Assembly: GCA_021234155.1 (NCBI GenBank)
Contig: JAJEKV010000019.1
Coordinates: 20,292,112 to 20,356,111 of the forward strand
Direction: 5' to 3'
From: Isoetes taiwanensis
Lineage: Eukaryota > Streptophyta > Lycopodiopsida > Isoetales > Isoetaceae
Length of the DNA stretch: 64,000 bases
Shown one piece after another: positions 33,735 to 43,995 of this stretch. A program made the translations under genes and the position numbers. Numbering within the stretch: the stretch's first letter is position 1; every line of letters begins with the position of its first letter. The notes under the pieces are model-generated. The model searched no databases. It worked only from the letters and a program-made list of their open reading frames with translations, and was not told the DNA's origin.

Positions 33735-34202
33735 ATGGCCTCCACATCCTCAACCGCTGATAAGGGAAAACGCAAGAGGATAGAACTCCCTTCTGACATA
33801 GTGTTGGGTGTTCTAATGAAGAGGTTGAAGGAGCAAGATGATCTTCTAAAGGAAAAACGCCGTTACAATTGTGGAAAGAAGAAGAGAATGAATTCAACCT
33901 TCTCATGCTTAAGTAGCCGGGAGAGGCAAATCAGGCGGTTGAATAGAAGGGTGAGACGGAGGGATGCCCCAACAAGCTTTGAGGTGGTTATGGCGGCAGC
34001 GAGGTTGCTAATTGAGCCGAGAAGAAACACGTTGTGCTATTGGGGAGGCGGGACATGTACAAAGAGATGGTGGAGCCATTGGAGGAGCGTTTGGATAGGG
34101 TGATTGCTAAGCTTGAGGAGAAGAGATGAAGGCGAAGGCGGGGACGGGCTGATGATGATGATGAAGATAATGAAGAAGAGCTCGCCTTTGGAGCAACAAT
34201 GA
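33735..34202 (+). pseudogene. Small paralogue D (about 150 aa, basic then coiled coil, acidic tail), frameshifted
   Basis: MASTSSTADKGKRKRIELPS (with a KGKRKR nuclear-localisation-like cluster), then VLMKRLKEQDDLLKEKRRYN, an Arg-rich stretch, and after a frame change YKEMVEPLEERLDRVIAKLE with an acidic tail (DDDDEDNEEE) ending near 34202. The MKRxKE core ties it to paralogues A and B. It is the longest and best preserved of the four. It could be a small nuclear DNA-associated protein; the family is unknown. Confidence 0.5.
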
Positions 34203-34356
34203 GTCGTTGTATTTTGTTTTTCAATGTAACATTTTTCACAACTTTAATCAAAAGTAACCTTTTTTATTATTATCTTGTAAAGCTTCATACGGCCTTGAAG
34301 CCACATAAATGCAAGCAATAGCGAACTCCCTTTTATTGTAGGTATGATACAAATAA

Positions 34357-34422
34357 GATCCACGGCCGAAGCTACGGTTGTGCAAACAAGGTTGGAGGCA
34401 AGTACTTGCCGGCGTCGTGTGA
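34357..34422. repeat. Hairpin family member 8
   Basis: GATCCACGGCCG (34357-34368) and GGCGTCGTGTGA (34411-34422). It lies between the convergent plus-strand paralogue D and the minus-strand gene block, as a shared 3' element would. Confidence 0.65.
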
Positions 34423-34439
34423 ACATGCTACACATTACA

Positions 34440-37105
34440 AGTATACTTTACCGATTCTTTGTCTCTTAGATCTCCTTTGTTGCGATGCTAGTGGGGCCCT
34501 AAATTTTGCCAAGCAACTTTCCGTTTTCTCTTGACATTATGCCAATGGTGTTTACGACTTACGGGTTGCTCCTTAAAGCGACCTTCTTGTAAATATTTAG
34601 CCATCACCCTTCTATAAAACCACTCGTCATCGTCTTAGAGGGTTGGTTCCCACATTTCCACCCCTCTTTGAGTGTTACGATGAAAGGCTATTTTAGCTTG
34701 TTTATCGCGGCTTCTCCATGCCTTGTGCACTCCACCTTTATTAGGCTTCCATACTTCCTAAAAACCAAGGTGCATGAGCCCAAAAGATGTGCAAGTAGTG
34801 CGTGACTTCACTCTCTCCCCATCGTCTATGAAAGCTCTAATAAATTTGTTATTAAGCTTGCACGAACATTTCGCATCTTCTCTTGTGAGGTCCATTCTCA
34901 CGAATGTATGGGAACAATTCGGACAATGCATCCCATGCTTTTTTTTCCTCTAGCGAGAAGAGCAGCCATCAATGCGGTCTGCTCCGCATCAACCGGCAAT
35001 TTTCCAAATTCATAGACCTTTTCTCCCATCGGTTTCCGTTCGAGCCTCTCTATGATTCTTTATGAAGCGTCGAGCTTTCACCCCTCAATTGACACTTTCG
35101 AGGCACACTTGTTCTTCTGCCCGTTTCTCATCGAGCTCTAATCTTACATTGCCACCATGCAAACACCTTACGATAGAACATGTTCAACTCTCACGAATTC
35201 CTTCCTCTCTTCTCTTCTTGTATGCGAAATGTTCCACACGAATCTGCTGGCTCAAAAATATCATCTTGTCGATGATTCCCACAAAGCCGTGCAAAGTGCT
35301 TGAGATATGAACCCTCTCTAATGGAATGGGGAAAATGCCATGGAACTTGGGATCTTCTTCTCCTCTATTAGGAACATTTGCTTGGTTAAGGGACAAGGTT
35401 GAAGCTTGATCTTCCCGGTACTTGACTTCCTTGCATGATTGCGGTCTGGACAACTTTTGCATATTCCTTGTCCTCCTCCACTTATGTTGTACATTGCTTT
35501 CTCGGTTTTTAAATCGGGCGCCAAGTGAAAAATTACTTTGTAAGATCCATAGTGATCTACTTGCATTTTTCCCCTCCCTCGAATCTAGATATTAGACTCG
35601 GGATGTCGGTTTGATTGAACACCCATTTCAATACCTCGTGGGTTTCTTTACGAACTTTAAAGAGACCTAACCACCCGGTGTCATCTTGATTGACATGAGA
35701 ACCATTTTTCTAAGACGCTTCTTCTCCTCGTCCAGTCACCTCTACATCTTTTTTATTATTCTTGTTGCTCTTTGATTTAGCATGTGCAATTGCATTCTCA
35801 ATTGCTCTATTCATGATGGCAGCGGATACCCTCTCATACTTCTCAAACTTGGTCGGTTCCATTTCATCCAATTTTATGCAAACTTCAATCTCACCATTAG
35901 TTTACGCAAGCTGTTAAGTCATAATATTTGACAAGGAATTGTAAGAGAGTAACCGGGTCAACCCAAAGATTATTCGTTCATTCATTCCAACTATATCACA
36001 ACAATCCTTGCCATTCTTATCTTTTTATGGCTATGGCGGGACCAGCACATTCAACGTGGTGCATCTCTTCTAATATGGCATACACCATCTTTGTCCTAGT
36101 AACCCTTGCATTCTCGACAATTTGTGGGCGTGGGCGAATACTTTTTGTGCCCATTCTTTTCAGCGCTTAGGTGGAATGGCTTGAATAGAGAAACGGTAAC
36201 CAACCCTCTTCGATGCCTACATCATCAAAAGCGGTCACGTACATCCGCCGCTTCTAACTTCTTGTAGATCTCTCCTAGTACTATTTCCAATACCATCTTC
36301 TTGAGAGAAGAGTTGTAGGGCTGACAAATCATGTCCACTATCTCCCTGTTTGTCGCTAGGTTCTTCACTCACGTAACCAAGATTGCTTCTAGTTTCCCCG
36401 GATCTTAATTGGCCTTTGCTAGTGTTGTAAATGGACCTTGTGGCGTGACCCTAGCGTCCGAATGCACCTGATCAAACTTGGTTCCTCTATCGGTCGAAAG
36501 TGCTTCTTCCTTTCTCGCCAAGCCAAGGGTGTTTTCTTCAAATTCTTTAACCTACGTTGAAGCCCAAAGTTTGCTCTTTTCGAGCTCTTGGATCTTTTCT
36601 TGCAGCTGCCCTATCACCAATTTGGACTTGTCCGCCATTATCTCAAAAAGTTTCCCTCCCAAGCCGTCATTCCTTTCCTTCATTACGATTGGAGTAATGA
36701 AGCGAGAGAAAAAAAGTCTTTGGTTTAAGTTATAATTCTCTTGTGACAATCGGGGCGGCTCATCTCAAGGAGGCGTATTCGATTCGAATGCCTTCATCCT
36801 CTCTCAATCTCTCACAATATCCCAAGAGGCGAGTTACCGTCACCACAAAATCGGATTAAACTTGTAGCGTCGAAATGGCGGTTTCTTGCCACTCAGCGGA
36901 TCAATGGATATAAGCGCCATACGCCGGATGTCGACACTTTTGAGCACGCAAGGCGCAACACGTCGAGGTCTAAGTTCTTATTTTTTAGACCTCCTTTTTG
37001 CGATTGAAAGGCGGAGCATATTAAGTGAGTCGGTTGGATCCTTATCCACACATCATTTGGAGCTTCCATCTGCGTGGATCGCCGCGGCGAAATGAAGGTG
37101 TACAA
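34440..37105 (-). pseudogene. Minus-strand gene block of the 11.2-kb element, unidentified, frameshifted
   Basis: Coherent protein text runs on the minus strand but changes frame often. In order of translation: LVIGQLQEKIQELEKSKLW (coiled coil, about 36600), CQPYNSSLKKMVLEIVLGEI (36280), CIKLDEMEPTKFEKYERVSA (35860), TGWLGLFKVRKETHEVLKWV (35660), HYGSYKVIFHLAPDLKTEKA and GICKSCPDRNHARKS (35550-35430), FVGIIDKMIFLSQQIRVEHF (35270), CPNCSHTFVRMDLTREDAKC (about 34900, a possible zinc site with a following Cys) and WFYRRVMAKYLQEGRFKE (34600). This could be one long gene of roughly 700-850 codons or two genes. It is the largest coding unit of the element and so the best candidate for its replicase or transposase, but no known catalytic motif was recognised. 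Confidence 0.45.
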
Positions 37106-37709
37106 TTTGTATGCCCGATTACAATTAAGCCGTGTGAGCGAGCGTCCGTACTAACCTCGTTTTTGAAATTTGCAATGTTGGAAATCGAAAAGTCCATTCT
37201 CCTACAATCCATGCTTTTATACATTAAGCAAATTCAAAATTCGAATTGTAGGGGGGGCGGGAAGCCTGTATTGGGATGAAGTAAAGATCCCGGTTTACGA
37301 ACTTTTAAAGGCATAATCGCAAGGCCTCGAACGAAAAAGTCTGATACAAAGCTTCAACCTACACATTCAAATTTTGAAATGTAGAAGGCGGGAAGCTTGT
37401 ATGACCATGGCCTCTAAATAAAAATAGCGCAAGACAAGAATCGGTGATGCGCATGCTTGGTATCTGACAAACCAAGAGACACCGTCATGAGTTGCCGGTA
37501 TGCTATAATGCAAGTGGCTTTTTAGAAGCGCCACGTGTTGCATCAATCTGTCTGACAACCAACAGAATTAAATACATATGGCGCCATAAATGTGCGATCC
37601 CCCTTATTCCGGGAGAATATTCGAAGCAAATCTGTAATTATGAGAGTTTGGTATCCTAGGTGGCATGGGAAAAAAGGAGCGGAAATATGACGTGGAATGG
37701 CTGATAGGA
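37106..37709. other. Right subterminal region of the element
   Basis: AAATTTTGAATTTG-type AT-rich words and two copies of a GTAGA/GTAGGnGGCGGGAAGC phrase (about 37248 and 37381). No gene recognised. Confidence 0.5.
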
Positions 37710-37736
37710 GGCCATTTTGAGACCCCAAATCTGCCC
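37710..37736 (-). repeat. Right terminal inverted repeat of the 11.2-kb element
   Basis: Starts GGCCATTTTGAGACC and ends ATCTGCCC. It is the reverse complement of 26544-26570 with one mismatch. Confidence 0.92.
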
Positions 37737-37740
37737 TAAT

Positions 37741-38930
37741 GCCTATCAGCAAACCGCTCAAGCTATGGGCCTAATTGCACCAGCAACTGAAGCATTGAAG
37801 ACCATGGAGGAAGCAATATCATGTCTCCAAACTCCATCACAACTTAGATTTCTATTCGCACTCCTCATACTTGATGGTGGGCCAGCTTGAGAACTATGGA
37901 AAACTTTTCAACAACAAATGACAGGCGACTTTCTCGATCAATACCATGGCGATGAACCTACTGCTACCAATGAGGCCCTCCTAGCTATCAATAACATTTT
38001 AGTCCAACATGCAACTAGCACTACAGCATTTGGTCTACCCATTTGTCATGTACCATGCAGAGAAATCCAAAATGAACTCGCAAAATTTCCACATGATGAA
38101 GAATACCTTGCCAAAAGTTCAATCATGTTTAACAACATGAAATCGAACCAAACATCCGTTTACATTGAGATGCATATCCTTCTTTACAACAGACGACAAC
38201 TCAAACCACTCTTTATCTATGGTAAGACGGGTACTGGAAAGACATACGTACTTAACGCCTTCTCGTTACACATACGAGGACTAAGACAGATAGTACTGCC
38301 ATGCGCAACAACAGCACTAGCATCATTACTATACCCTGGTGGAAGAATTGCACATTCACTCTTTCAAATACCTGTAGTAGAAAACAATATCAATCTCCAT
38401 TCTCTACTCGACCCCCACTCTTCAAGAGCATTGCTCATCAAGGAAGCAAGAGCTATCATATGGGACGAATTCCCAATGGCAAATAGAGCAGTTATAGAGG
38501 CAGTCGATGTACTTCTACAAAAAATCACAGGCACAAGCTTACCTTTTGGAGGAAAGCTATTCATTGCAGCAGGAGACTTCAGACAACCTGCACCCATCAT
38601 AAAAAAGGCAGGAAAAACCGCAATAATAAATGTGTCCATCATATCCTCACCCCTATGGAACCACTTCGGTGTATTGCAACTCAATGAACCAGTGAGGAAT
38701 GCGCAGATACAGAACTCATACGTTTTGTCGATGCCATCGGCGAAGGAAACCTGCTTGAAAACATTCTACTAACACTATTCAAAACAACTATCACCATCCA
38801 GGATGCCATTGACTTTCTCTACAATCAAGACATACTGAACAAACCTAATCTTTGTGAAAAAAAGAGCCTTCTTATCTCCAAAAAACATCATCGTCGATGC
38901 ATTCAATAACTGGATTCAATAACATGTAAC
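37741..38930 (+). pseudogene. Helitron helicase half (PIF1-like SF1 helicase), truncated
   Basis: Continues the Helitron frame (AYQQTAQAMGLIAPATEAL) and reaches the helicase core: FIYGKTGTGKTYVLNAF (Walker A, 38212), LPCATTALASLLYPGGR (motif Ia), ARAIIWDEFPMANRAV (Walker B, 38448), KLFIAAGDFRQPAP (motif III, 38562) and LQLNEPVRNAQ (about 38680). A stop at 37888, frameshifts near 38725 and 38855, and loss of motifs V and VI leave it inactive. PIF1-like helicases unwind DNA during rolling-circle transposition. Confidence 0.88.
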
Positions 38931-38942
38931 ATTGATCCCACT

Positions 38943-39260
38943 ATGTACATCAGCCAGAAGGGCCATATGGCTTATCCGACAATAGCACGTGATGATTTCT
39001 ATCTGAAAAGAATATGCAGAACTATGTGCCCGTTTATTAAGTGTATCTGTGAAGATAGGGGAAAAGGAAAAAAGAAAGCGTGCAGGGATAACATGACATG
39101 GTTTGACCATGCAATATGGTACTTGTTTAATAACCTGGATGTGCTATATCCGGGCCTGTCTATTGCAGATCAAATGGTTGCTTTCAGAAACTTTCTGAAA
39201 TCCAACTTGAAGACAAGTATTATGGTTATCTCTCATATCTGGAAGTCAGGGATACACTAA
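38943..39260 (+). CDS. 105-aa ORF, possible 5' part of the PLE
   Basis: Begins MYISQKGHMAYPTIARDD and contains a basic stretch (RGKGKKK) and an aromatic-rich segment (WFDHAIWYLFNNLDVLYPG). It is followed after about 180 bp by another ORF on the same strand. It reads as genuine protein but I do not recognise it. It starts at the point where recognisable Helitron helicase stops. Confidence 0.4.
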   Translation: MYISQKGHMAYPTIARDDFYLKRICRTMCPFIKCICEDRGKGKKKACRDNMTWFDHAIWYLFNNLDVLYPGLSIADQMVAFRNFLKSNLKTSIMVISHIWKSGIH

Positions 39261-40332
39261 TCATTATGATATGAGGTTGGCTGCTGACCCATGGTCTGAT
39301 CTGAAAATAAAGCTACCTAAGTGTAAAATGGTGGGTATTTGCAAAAATACAATAAAAACTATCTCATTCCTGAAGGGCAACGACAATTCTAGTAGCTATA
39401 ATGCTAGAAGGCAGTCATAGAAGAGTACCACTAGCCATTTGGCTAGTGAACAAAGCAGGGTGACAAAACCACCACGAATTACTATGGCACCTACCAAATC
39501 TTCACTTACTGAGTCTGACAATACATCAGTAGAATACATTGGGACACAACTCCCTTTTGGATATTCTGTCACTAAAACCCATGATGGCAAAATGGATAAG
39601 AAAGATTACACTGGTGGACAGACACTCAAGTTTACACGTGATATATAAGGTACATAAGGTACATTATGTTACTACACCTTTTTTACTGTCCAAAGTAGTT
39701 CCTTAAAAAATCTTGATGTCTTTAAAGAAAAACTAAAGTATCAAACTTTATTGCCACTCGGCTTATAGTATTTCACTGGATACTTTGACCAAGTGTGGCA
39801 AAGTTCTACCTTCTGTGTAATATTCAGCAGTATATATGACTATACAAAGTATATTTTTGTAGAAATCCATTTGCCAATAGCTGGAGTGGCTCGTAAAAAA
39901 ATATAACAGCAGTGGACTTACTCTAATAGTGGTATGTGAAAAATTCTAAGCCACGTAACTATTTACTTTAATAATGTTTAGACCCCATTTGGTTTGCATA
40001 AATGTCTTTGGACAGACTTATCCACATTAGGAAACAAATGCCTCTTATATCTTAATGTCCACCTCTCCTGTATGTAGAAGCTCTATATATAAATGTAACA
40101 TTAAATAGGTGTTTATTTACAGAACCTTAAATCCATCAGTATTGACTGTCAAGGTAGACGACATCTGATTGAAGAAAAGGCCAAAACGAAGATGAAAATT
40201 ATCCATTGCACATTCTTATCGAAAATCCAGGAGAGTATATGTGTCCCTCAAATGGTTCACAGGATTGCCCTTGAATGTTTTGTGTAAGCGGGCAGCACAT
40301 GATGAATAATACTAAGAGATATGGTCTATAAA

Positions 40333-42152
40333 CGATATAATACCTTTGCACAAGAATCCGATGTCCCATGTCCATGTAACAATCTCAACTTGAAGAATTT
40401 CATTGACACTAAAATAGGGCATGTGCGTACCACAAACCTTGGTATTATTAGAAACAGATTTCTGAGGAACTAATTCAAAAAAGGATTGAATCATATACCT
40501 AATAGAGTGCTTGACTGGTATGCTCTAGAAACAGATATCAGTAACATGTGCGATACTTTCTTTGATGTACACAAGTATCTGTATCCGAATATTTCTGATG
40601 AGGATGAGGCTGGTTTCAAAACCAAAGTATGGAAAATGGTATTCAGGAGCATCACCAAAGCTTTCAAAACAAAAAATAATAGAAAGTTCGTATGTAATAA
40701 TCCTGCAGCTACAAGTAATTTGGAATGGCTAGTAAGAAATCTTTACATATTAGGGATTGACAAAGCCACGAACAACCCATCATTTATCTGTCCTCTACAT
40801 ATCAGACACACAGCTTTAAATAGGTTTGCCAGTTCTGATTTTCAAGAGGTGTACACATCTCAAGAAATGATCAAGCACAAGCTCAGAAACGATATTCAGG
40901 ATTTGATTGGCAATAGCCTCTTTGAATCTGAAAAGTTACCATATTTATTAGGCATATTTAAGGCCCATAAAAATGACTATAGGTGGATTAGTAATGCCCA
41001 TTGTACCATCTACTCTAAAATCTCTCAAATAATCACTACTGTGCTCAATGATATTCTGGGAATATGGCCCCATATCTCCAAAATGATGTGTGCTAAAGTG
41101 TGCACTTTGTTCTCCGAAAAGATCAACGCTAGTTGGGTTATTAATTCCATATATGATGTGGTAATTAATCTTCCTCCCAAGATACATGAAGTGTATGTGG
41201 CAGACATCACTAAATACTATGAGAACATTCCCTTGAAGGGAGATACTGGTATCTGCCATATCATGGAATTAGTCATAGAAGCTGCTTCGAAACAAATGAA
41301 GATCAAACATCGCAAGAATGAACTTTGGATCAAGAAGACTAATGAAGACAAGTATACTGTCAAATGGTTTAAATTTGAACCCAAGGGTAGATGTTGGTTC
41401 AGAATGGACAAGTGTACCTTTGTTAAAGCCAATCATTGGCTTCTTGCTAACTATCACGTTGTCATAGGAAACCGAAGTTGGAAACAAATCAGTGGTATTC
41501 CAATGGGATTTGCCTGCAGTCCTAGTTGGTGTAATTTATATCTGGCATGGTTTGAGATGATGTTTATCAAGAATTTGGCCAGTCAAGGGAGATATGATGA
41601 AGTATGCAAGTTCCGACACACCTATAGATATATTGATGATCTTTTTGCTGTAAATTGTCCCAATATCAGAAATTATCTCAAGCAGATACCATCTGGTAAT
41701 AAGGTTGGGATAAGCATATATGACATGAGCAGTTTAGGTATCAAGGAGGAAACAATTATCAACAGCTATAGCAGCTCTGGCTTTGATGGGATTCATGGCT
41801 GTAAAGCCAATTTTCTCAATATGACCATTGAGATTGCCAATAGGACTAATAGCATCTATCAGACCTATAGATATGATAAGAAGGACATACTTCCATTTAA
41901 AGCCTGAAATTCATCCATGCAGATAGTTGTAGACCATATCATCAGGCCAGAAATGTGATTATTTCACAGATACTACCGTATATGTATGTAAATTCAGGCC
42001 CTATTGGAGCGGGTGTTGACATTAAAGATTGGATGAAAAGCTTTGTGGATAATGGTTTCGACCAGTATGGCATAAGAAGACAAGTTATCAAATATATTAG
42101 AGAACACACTTTCACACTTTACCAAGATTACCTTATGATGCCAAAGACCTAA
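40333..42152 (+). pseudogene. Penelope-like reverse transcriptase, one stop and one frameshift
   Basis: The frame opens before 40486: RYNTFAQESDVPCPCNN carries a Cys-x-Cys pair, followed by the conserved-looking IGHVRTTNLGIIRNRFLRN. A TAA at 40471-40473 interrupts it. The long ORF 40486-41907 has the polymerase motifs VADITKYYENIP (catalytic Asp), GIPMGFACSPSWCNLYLAWF and YRYIDDLFAV (paired Asp). A frameshift at about 41904 then continues FIHADSCRPYHQARNVIISQ and YVNSGPIGAGVDIKDW to 42152. The Cys-x-Cys/GHV region, the IDD box and the NRP-like C-terminal motif resemble PLEs with permuted domain order known from animals and algae; that is my recollection, not a search. Retroviral, LINE and telomerase types fit less well. 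Confidence 0.7.
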
Positions 42153-43995
42153 TACAAGAAATTTCAGCGAAAATGTGAAAGGTATGTGTAACTCTGATGC
42201 AATTTACAATGTGTTTCTTTATTGGGTTAGTCTACTAATCGGACTTGGGATGGACCTCTGCTGTGATGGTAGGGGTCCACCCTTCCTATGTTCACGGCAT
42301 AACCCTAATGGGGCCTTTTCATTTCCTATGGTAGGTGGTAGGTTTTGTTTAGATGATGCTTAAAACTAGGCACTCATTCTTGGCATTCATGCTCCTGCCT
42401 ATGGAAAAAGATAATGGGAACAAAGGTTTCTTCCTTTTATCAATTCCAACAAAGAAAATAGTTATTATCCACTGTAAAAAAGGGTTTTCTTTATAATACT
42501 TCCGAAAAAGTATCTAACCATGGTTTACATATACTAGTAGAATGAATGTGAATTTAGGGATCTTTGAACATATAAGTGCCTATAATGTCCTATGAACAGT
42601 TATCCTTTGAAGAAGATATCCTAATACGTAATGCTGGGCTGAGCATGGCAACTTGGTATATTTTGGCTGTAAAGAATATTTGATGGCTGGTTGCACCACA
42701 TGCTGCATATACGTGGTTGTACGCTTGGCTTTGCTTTTTCATATATGTGTATGATATAAAGGATGGAAAAAGCATTATTGTCATAAATACATGATTCTAA
42801 GGTTAAACATTTAATAGTGAAGTTTAGTGTATCGTTAATCCTATTCATAAAATAGTTTTATTTTTCCAGACCAGAACCTTGGTCCACTGCTAGTCTACCC
42901 TAATTCCAGTAGGTATACAATGGTGATAAGAGAACGACCTTGGATATGGTCTCTATTTACCTGATTATGTAAAGTTTAGTTGACTTTAAGCTGAGAATAT
43001 ATATGCTTTGTAAATTAAACTCGTAGTTCTGTCCATTCTCGAGGCTACAAAAGGTTACAAAAATGTTACAAATGGTGACCGGTGAAGAACCGGAAAAACA
43101 GATGTACCTTTTGGCCCTTGCTGTACTACCATTCGCATGCTAATATAGTACTGATTGGCTGCAGGTACTTGGTTTTTCTTCTGTTTGTTGCTTTTTTGCT
43201 GTTTTCTGGATTAAGAGCTTGAGGATGGACAATTGCTGTTCTGTGAAGGATGAATCTTTAGTGTGTACAAATAATATCTACCCTCTTTAGTATGGAACAG
43301 ATCGATATGAAGTTATGAAGCTGATACAAGTGTTGAGCATGATCCACTTGTTTACATGTTCTATTTAGAGTATTTTCCATGAAATACATGATCTGAAAAT
43401 TCACTTTTTGGTGGATATGACTCCTGGTTCAGAATATTTTTGTAAGCAGGATTGGCACAAGAAAGATGGTTTTCCGAAACATAACATATTAAGTTAATGA
43501 CATACACTATAAGCTTGTACATTCGTGTTTGTCTAAACAGTAGCATACGTCTGAAAAAATGGTAAAATGACAGTAATACATGATATTGGAAGGGTTTTTT
43601 AAGAATAAAAAGCAGGTTGCTTTTCTGAAAAGTTTAATGATTTGTATACATGTCGTGATAATGTTGATATTCACATTTACTATTATATGATGGAATTTTA
43701 GTCTATTGTCAAATCGACATTGCAATAATATACATAATAACTCTAAGTTAAGCTATAGGTTTTTTTAATATAATAATATCCTATGCCATGGAACAACACT
43801 AATGATAACACCATTATGGAATTCAACAACCATTTCTGAACATTGTTTCTAATGAACCTTCATCTAGAACTGAAAATAGTGAATATTGTAGTCTCTTTCT
43901 TTTATCTTTTTTTTTCTTATTTTTCATTTGGAAGAAATGTAGATTTTTGTATTCATATGATATAGAATTACAGCGCATACATGATTTCATATGAA
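42153..43995. other. Intergenic, no gene seen
   Basis: AT-rich, with only short ORFs. No RNA gene, transposon end or coding frame recognised. Confidence 0.55.

Larger units (their letters stand above)
26544..37736. mobile_element. Unclassified 11.2-kb multigene element with terminal inverted repeats
   Basis: Bounded by 27-bp inverted repeats (26544-26570 and 37710-37736, one mismatch) and lying precisely within the Helitron frame. To the eye it is GC-richer than its surroundings. It holds a histone H3-like gene, four small paralogous genes with TATA boxes, several unidentified ORFs on both strands and a family of hairpins. All longer genes have frameshifts. I see no DDE transposase, integrase, polymerase or capsid that I can name. 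Candidates are a large DNA transposon that captured genes, or an endogenised DNA-virus-like genome. Direct repeats at the insertion are ambiguous (TA or AT, or none). Confidence 0.75.
23729..38935 (+). mobile_element. Helitron, decayed, interrupted by an 11.2-kb insertion (26544-37736)
   Basis: A rolling-circle transposon with its Rep part at 23729-26543 and its helicase part at 37737-38935. The two halves join in frame when the insertion is removed. The 5' end is not defined. The 3' end, including the last helicase motifs, is missing where Penelope-like sequence begins near 38936. The sequence type (GKTYVLNAF, IIWDEFPMANRAV, GGKLFIAAGDFRQ) differs from the wording I associate with most angiosperm Helitrons and is closer to fungal or animal forms. 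That is an impression, not a search result. Confidence 0.88.
38936..42152 (+). mobile_element. Penelope-like (PLE-type) retroelement, decayed
   Basis: The reverse transcriptase domain is at 40333-42152 (separate entry). Upstream, an ORF at 38943-39260 contains FDHAIWYLFNNLDVLYPGLS and DQMVAFRNFLKSN, and another at 39439-39648 contains SVEYIGTQLPFGYS; both could be N-terminal parts. The left edge abuts Helitron sequence at about 38936. No LTR, poly(A) or target duplication was found. A GIY-YIG endonuclease, usual in many PLEs, could not be identified in any frame. Confidence 0.6.

Noticed and set aside
27281-34422. A CRISPR-like array from the repeated GGCGTCGTGTGAT motif
   Set aside because: Spacing is irregular (from tens of bases to kilobases), the motif is one arm of hairpins, and the host is a plant.
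26544-37736. A simple PIF/Harbinger or Tc1/mariner element, from the GGG start and a TA/TTA flank
   Set aside because: The length, multigene content and lack of a recognisable DDE transposase, and flanks that do not give a clean TTA or TA duplication in frame, make this unsupported.
39660-40130. GIY-YIG endonuclease of the PLE
   Set aside because: I looked for GIY and YIG-type words in the three plus frames and found no convincing pair.
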